Notes under the pieces: model-generated
The model's database searches: none
Seen by the model: only the letters and a program-made list of their open reading frames with translations
Told to the model about the DNA's origin: nothing
Assembly: GCA_045599645.1 (NCBI GenBank)
Contig: JAZRWI010000055.1
Span: 13,536-77,535 of the forward strand
Source of the DNA: RUG334 sp045599645
GTDB taxonomy: Bacteria > Muiribacteriota > Ozemobacteria > Ozemobacterales > Ozemobacteraceae
Direction: 5' to 3'
Length of the DNA stretch: 64,000 nt
Shown here: piece after piece, positions 59,682 through 64,000 of the stretch
Numbering within the stretch: the first letter of the stretch is position 1
How the letters are laid out: each line of letters begins with the position of its first letter
Made by a program: the position numbers and the translations under genes

Positions 59682-61165
59682 CTTCTTCTACGCCTTCTGT
59701 TATTTTGCTTCTGAGGCTGGAATTTATAGTCTAATGAACGGGGACTAAATGGTCTCCAGAATACTTTTCTGATAGCTTCTGAAGTAGAATTTGGCTTAAT
59801 TTCGCTGATTTCTTTAATTACATCTTTTATATTGTTAAGCTCTTCTTTTTCAATATCAAGATCATCAACAACATTTTCTGATATTTCTGCTGTATCAGAG
59901 GCAGTGAAATCTTCTTTAGCTCCTTCTGTAAGCTTGGCTGTTGCTGAAGCTGTAGCTGCCGATGCAGTTGGTTTTGTCTTTTCAGCGTCATGTAATTCTA
60001 ATGGCATAACTGGCTTTGGAAGCTGTTGTTTTTCATCTTCTTTTGCTTTTGCCTGAGCAACAGTAATAACCTTTGTCGGTGCAAAATTGCCAGAATTCTT
60101 CTGCTTTGCATATTTCAATGTTACTATTTTCGTTCTTGGATAATAAAAACCGAGAATATTGCCACAGGTATAACCAATGGCCGCCATGCCAATTGCACCA
60201 TCCTGGCACATACCGACTCTGTGACCGAAGTTGCTGTGCAGCTTCTTCTTAGAGCGTTCATCAATTTTACCAATAATCAATTTTTTGGACTTAGTGGGAA
60301 GGGTAAGACTTGGAGTTCTTGACAAGAAATCCTTACCGTATTCGCAGAAGGTTTTGTGCCCCTTCAAACCATCGAAGTGACCGATGAGGTAGGGAACAGT
60401 TTTTCCCCCCCAGGCTGCATGGCTGCTGATAACGTAGCCACCACAATTTGAGTGGTAAACAGTATTGGCAGGAGTATCATCGTAAATTAGAATTTGGCCT
60501 TCTGTAGCTTTAATAGCTTGATTTGCTGCTTCGTGTTCTTTTGTTATGCCGAAATAAGCCTGACAATGTACTGTATCGCAGATATTGAAATCTTCCTTTT
60601 TGGAATGTCTGTAAAGATTACGGATAGCGTAGGTTCTTGCGGCAATAGTCTGAGCTTCCTGAGCCGCTTTGGGGGCTTTTGTAGATATTTCGGATGGAAC
60701 TACTGATTTGAGGTAATCTTCAATATCTACTATATTTATGAGATAAAGTTCAGAACCAAAGCAGGTTACTTCAAAGCTGCCGCGATATGTGATAGGTTTT
60801 CTGTGAAATGGGTCTACGGTAATAGTATTGTTGGAATTTCTAGGCCCAAAAGTATTGGTAACGCTTATTGAACTGCTAACAACAATGTTATTGCCGTTTA
60901 TATTAAGGTTTATCAAACCGCCCTTTTTTGCTGTAATAGTCATTTCAGAAGCTTTTCCATTAAAAACAGTCTTCTTCTGATTTATGTTAAATACTTCAAA
61001 AACTCCATTTGAGGAGCTCATCTTAACTTTCGCAGGATGACCGATGACATTCAGGCCAACTCTAATGATTCGGGGCGAATTAATATAATCACTGTTGGCA
61101 TGTAATGGTATCGCTAATGCAGTGATTAAAAATATAATTGAGAGTATTGTCTGAAGTTTTTTCAT
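59678..61165 (-). CDS. Secreted SpoIID/LytB-domain protein
   Basis: The 495-residue protein has a signal peptide (1-24). The SpoIID domain (about 135-370) is marked by YLKSVVPSEI, EAQTIAARTYA, CDTVHCQAY, ATEGQILIYDD, HSNCGGY and HRVGMCQDGAIGMA, the set that in SpoIID cleaves peptidoglycan glycan strands. The C-terminal third is a Lys/Glu/Ala linker ending in a run of six Arg. No sporulation genes are near, so this is general cell-wall remodelling. No ribosome site is visible; it starts ten bases after the upstream TPR gene, and the recN ATG overlaps its stop. Confidence 0.88.
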   Translation of the reverse strand: MKKLQTILSIIFLITALAIPLHANSDYINSPRIIRVGLNVIGHPAKVKMSSSNGVFEVFNINQKKTVFNGKASEMTITAKKGGLINLNINGNNIVVSSSISVTNTFGPRNSNNTITVDPFHRKPITYRGSFEVTCFGSELYLINIVDIEDYLKSVVPSEISTKAPKAAQEAQTIAARTYAIRNLYRHSKKEDFNICDTVHCQAYFGITKEHEAANQAIKATEGQILIYDDTPANTVYHSNCGGYVISSHAAWGGKTVPYLIGHFDGLKGHKTFCEYGKDFLSRTPSLTLPTKSKKLIIGKIDERSKKKLHSNFGHRVGMCQDGAIGMAAIGYTCGNILGFYYPRTKIVTLKYAKQKNSGNFAPTKVITVAQAKAKEDEKQQLPKPVMPLELHDAEKTKPTASAATASATAKLTEGAKEDFTASDTAEISENVVDDLDIEKEELNNIKDVIKEISEIKPNSTSEAIRKVFWRPFSPRSLDYKFQPQKQNNRRRRRR

Positions 61166-61174
61166 TTACGGGAT

Positions 61175-63280
61175 TTATTTCTTTTTATTGAAATCCTCGG
61201 ATTCTTTGCGCTGTTCAGCAGTTGGACTTGCTTTAAGGGCAGCATCATACATCTTGTGAGCCTTATCTGGTTTTTCAAGCTTATTGTATGCTCGTGCGGC
61301 TTCTATGTAAGCGTCGGCAATATACTGGCATTTTGGATACATAACCGGAACCTTGAGTAATTCAAGAATACCGTTATCTAAGTCATTGGCGGCAATCATA
61401 GTCCTGCCAAGCCAGAGTCTTGTTTCCGGGATAACCTGATCTGTAGACGGGTAATCCTTTAATATCTGTGAGAAGGTATCCTTAGCTCCGTCGTAGTCCT
61501 GCATTGCGTAAAGGCAGATGCCTGTAGCACGCTTTGCAGCTGAAGCGAGGGGGTGCTTCGGTTCTTCTGATATAATTGCTTTGTAATGCTGAATTGCAAG
61601 TGTGTAATTATTTACGCTTCTAGCGATTTCTGCAATATTAAATCTGGCTTCCTGCCTGAAATAGCCCTGAGCATTCATAAGCTGGGAAAATGCTGCCAGA
61701 GCCTGTGCCTGATCCTTCAATTCCTGCCAGCAAAGACCAATTTTATAAAGGGAATCTTCGGCAAGCTTTCCCTTTGGTTCTTTGGTTCTGTAATCCTTGA
61801 ACTTTTCAATGGCTTCCTGGTAATTGCCAGCCTTCATGAGAACTTCGCCACAACGGAAGGTAGCCTGAGAAGAAAGCTCGTTCTTATTGGCTGCTATAGC
61901 TTCGAAGGCAGTGAGAGCATCGGCATAGCTTCCCTGCATATAAGCAAGTTCACCAATCTGATAGAGAGCGTCAATTTTGGTTTTGCCGTTCGGGAACAGT
62001 TTAATAACCTTGTTAAAAGCATTCCCGGCTTCAGTGATATTTGCCAGGTTGAAATAACATTCACCAATGCGGTAAATAGCTTTTTCACGAATTTCAGCGT
62101 CAGTTTTTTCACCGGAAACCTTTTCGAAGGTTTTTATAGCATCACCGAAATGGCTCATGGAAATCTGAACCAAACCAGTCTGGTAAATAGCTTCATCGCG
62201 TTTGGCGCTCTTAGGAAATTCCTTCTGGAAATCTGCGAAAGCCTTTATGCTCTTTTCATTTTCGCCTAAGCGTGAAAGGGCAAGGGCCTTGATATAAAGG
62301 AGACTTTCCTTTTCTTCACCGGAGAAGTAAGAAATATATTTATCAATGTAGTTTATAGCGTCTGTATAGCGGTGGCAGTTCATAAGAATATCAATTGCGT
62401 TCTGGCCACATTCTTTGCAGACAACAGATTTTGGATTGTCAGCCTGTCTCACGAAAATCTCTAGGGCTTTTTCGGCCTGACTAAGACGGATATAGCACCA
62501 GCCAAGGGAATAAGCACATTTTTGACCAACAGCGGTATCAGGACCTAAGGCTATTGTCTTTGCGTATTCAGATGAGGCAAGTTTGTATTCTTTAAGTCTG
62601 AAATGGGCTTCAGAAATATAAAAGCCTATGGTCTGCTTCTTGTCTTCCGGAGCACTCTTCATGGCTTCGTTCAAATATGTTAGAGCCTGCTTGTAAATGC
62701 TCTGGTTATATTTACCCAAGCCAATCTGGAGATTACATTCATATTTCTGTGCATCAGTTAAACTTGGTTCTGCCAGCAGTTCTTCGTAGTTTTTGATCAT
62801 CTGGTCTGTATCCATTTTATACTTAACCATGATGTAACCGCGCTTGATGCGAGATTCCTTCCAAAGATTTATATCTTTCTTAGAAACCTTGGCAAAAGCT
62901 TCCGCTGCAGATTTGGGGTTATTGTCATTTGTGTGTGACCAACCAAGACCGTAGGCTGCTTTGTCTCTATACTGCGAAGCTGGATAATCTTTCAATAGTT
63001 TCTGGTAATAGCCTGCTGCTTTAACATAATTTTTCTGGCTGTATTCACACTGGCCAAGCCAGAAAACAGCTTCATCGCTTTTTGAAAATACCTTTGGTTC
63101 GGAAAGAATATTTGAGAGAACCTTGGCAGCTTCTTCGTAAAGCTGGTGGTTAATCAGACCCATTGCGTATTTGTATTGTTCTGTCTGTTCTGGTGTGTCT
63201 GCTGCAACGCAATAATTCGTTGAAAGGCAGCAAAACATAGCAGCAGTCAACAGTCTATTTCTAAGTTTGCTGGTATGCAC
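61175..63280 (-). CDS. Secreted TPR-repeat protein (YbgF/BamD-like repeats)
   Basis: The 701-residue protein has a signal peptide (about 1-27, CVAAD) and a nearly continuous run of about 17 TPR units, many of the YbgF/CpoB type (YVKAAGYYQKLLKDYPAS, ITEAGNAFNKVIKLFPNGK). A periplasmic scaffold is likely, perhaps serving the SpoIID-like protein encoded next in the operon. GGAG lies eight bases before the GTG start. Confidence 0.86.
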   Translation of the reverse strand: MHTSKLRNRLLTAAMFCCLSTNYCVAADTPEQTEQYKYAMGLINHQLYEEAAKVLSNILSEPKVFSKSDEAVFWLGQCEYSQKNYVKAAGYYQKLLKDYPASQYRDKAAYGLGWSHTNDNNPKSAAEAFAKVSKKDINLWKESRIKRGYIMVKYKMDTDQMIKNYEELLAEPSLTDAQKYECNLQIGLGKYNQSIYKQALTYLNEAMKSAPEDKKQTIGFYISEAHFRLKEYKLASSEYAKTIALGPDTAVGQKCAYSLGWCYIRLSQAEKALEIFVRQADNPKSVVCKECGQNAIDILMNCHRYTDAINYIDKYISYFSGEEKESLLYIKALALSRLGENEKSIKAFADFQKEFPKSAKRDEAIYQTGLVQISMSHFGDAIKTFEKVSGEKTDAEIREKAIYRIGECYFNLANITEAGNAFNKVIKLFPNGKTKIDALYQIGELAYMQGSYADALTAFEAIAANKNELSSQATFRCGEVLMKAGNYQEAIEKFKDYRTKEPKGKLAEDSLYKIGLCWQELKDQAQALAAFSQLMNAQGYFRQEARFNIAEIARSVNNYTLAIQHYKAIISEEPKHPLASAAKRATGICLYAMQDYDGAKDTFSQILKDYPSTDQVIPETRLWLGRTMIAANDLDNGILELLKVPVMYPKCQYIADAYIEAARAYNKLEKPDKAHKMYDAALKASPTAEQRKESEDFNKKK

Positions 63281-63306
63281 TGTTTGTCTCCGGAAATCAT
63301 ATATCT

Positions 63307-63312
63307 ATTATA
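63307..63312 (-). promoter_or_regulatory. -10 box of the TPR-spoIID-recN operon
   Basis: Consensus TATAAT on the minus strand about 27 bases before the GTG start, with the ribosome site between them. No clear -35. Confidence 0.5.
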
Positions 63313-63362
63313 TGCGAATCATTCTACCAAAAACTGACTTCTATTTCAATACAGGAATTATT

Positions 63363-63830
63363 AGCAACGGATAACAGGATATTAGCGGATTAAGAGCCGA
63401 ACAGCCGGGATTTTTTGCCTCGGCACTTCGTCAATTACTGCTTAACCAAAGCAATTTTCTATTACGCGTGAGTCTTTATATATTGGCAACGGATAACAGG
63501 ATATTAGCGGATTAACAGCCGAACAGCCGGGATTTTTAGCCTCGGCACCACGAGTATTTGTGCTTTGCCTAAGTGACTTTCTGCTACGCATAAGTTCTTG
63601 TTCCTGCTAAGCAACTAATACCACAAAGCTAGGTCAGGTTAAGCACAGACTCTGTAATGCCGAGGCTAAAAACCGGCCTGCCTATCTGCCCTAATCCGTG
63701 CCATCCGTTGCTTAAAATTTCTTCTAAGCAACTAATACTACAAAGCTAGGTCAGGTTAAGCACAGACTCTGTAAAACCGAGGCTAAAAAACCGGCCTGCT
63801 TATCTGCCCTAATCCGTGCCATCCGTTGCA
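63363..63830. repeat. Four-copy repeat: two direct copies facing two inverted copies
   Basis: A unit of about 120 bases occurs at 63363-63484 and 63485-63606 in one orientation and, diverged, at about 63608-63712 and 63725-63830 in the other. The core is GCAACGGAT...GGATTA, then CCGG, TTTTTAGCCTCGGCA. The tandem copies within each arm are closer to each other than to the other arm. No ORF was seen. Confidence 0.82.
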
Positions 63831-63887
63831 AAAAACACTCGCCTTGACAAAATTTATTGTCCCAAGTTTAACAGTTTAGCAGATTAA

Positions 63888-63930
63888 AAACAGTCGTTTA
63901 TCAGCTACAGAAGCCAATAAACGACTGTTT
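63888..63930 (-). terminator. Hairpin terminator of a gene beyond the right edge
   Basis: Arms AAACAGTCGTTTAT / ATAAACGACTGTTT with a 15-base loop; on the minus strand it is followed by T5. No coding sequence was seen from 63931 to 64000. Confidence 0.6.
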
Positions 63931-64000
63931 AAGTTTTAGTGATTATGTTGTATGGGAATTGCTCTTATGAAATATTTTTTATTTTTTTATTAAGTTCCTT

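Overview
The window is AT-rich chromosomal DNA from a bacterium with a Gram-negative-type envelope: an ExbB/ExbD/TonB energising cassette, a LytM-type M23 peptidase, a secreted TPR protein and type IV pilin-like proteins. No rRNA, CRISPR array, integrase or transposase gene was seen. Most genes are housekeeping or structural, and many products carry TPR, HEAT or ankyrin repeats. The phylum cannot be fixed from the sequence alone. An uncultured, probably host-associated lineage (for example a Riflebacteria-like candidate phylum) is a guess, not a result.

Layout. 1-5.2 kb: a secreted protein, a secreted GH13 debranching-type enzyme, a large heptamer array, a membrane protein and a deoxyhypusine-synthase-like protein. 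5.35-12 kb: two overlapping genes for very similar multi-pass receptor cyclases, then trmJ and tRNA-Val. 12.2-13.1 kb: a DUF3791/DUF3990 pair. 13.3-16.5 kb: a compact operon apbE / NusG_II / Gx transporter / maf / coaD, in which every junction is a 4-base ATGA overlap. 16.5-18.6 kb: nifU-nifS. 18.9-26.7 kb: M23 peptidase, aroK, mazG, exbB-exbD-tonB, DUF1232, a sulfatase-superfamily membrane enzyme and DUF456. 27.2-34.5 kb: TPR proteins, a 41-residue Cys peptide, two related secreted proteins and three pilin-like proteins. 34.5-38.8 kb: an ArsP/DUF318 permease with a CxxC partner, and two secreted proteins. 38.9-50.9 kb: recD2, a Gly/Ala-rich membrane protein, a giant ankyrin protein, rsmD, recG and a HEAT-TPR protein. 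51.2-57.7 kb: four PilT-family ATPase genes with a second HEAT-TPR gene. 58-63.3 kb: recN, a SpoIID-like protein and a secreted TPR protein. 63.3-64 kb: a four-copy inverted and direct repeat.

The strongest candidates for unusual biology are: (1) the two adjacent cyclases, whose catalytic residues are lost in complementary fashion, so that only the heterodimer should form one complete active site, as in mammalian adenylyl cyclase C1/C2; (2) the PilT x4 / HEAT-TPR x2 locus, in which two ATPases are intact and two have lost different catalytic residues; (3) at least seven families of tandem repeats with a 7-base period, placed downstream of gene 3' ends, with the best-resolved families in a constant orientation relative to transcription; and (4) a recurring promoter geometry, an extended -10 box 6-7 bases before the start codon with no Shine-Dalgarno sequence, which implies widespread leaderless mRNAs.
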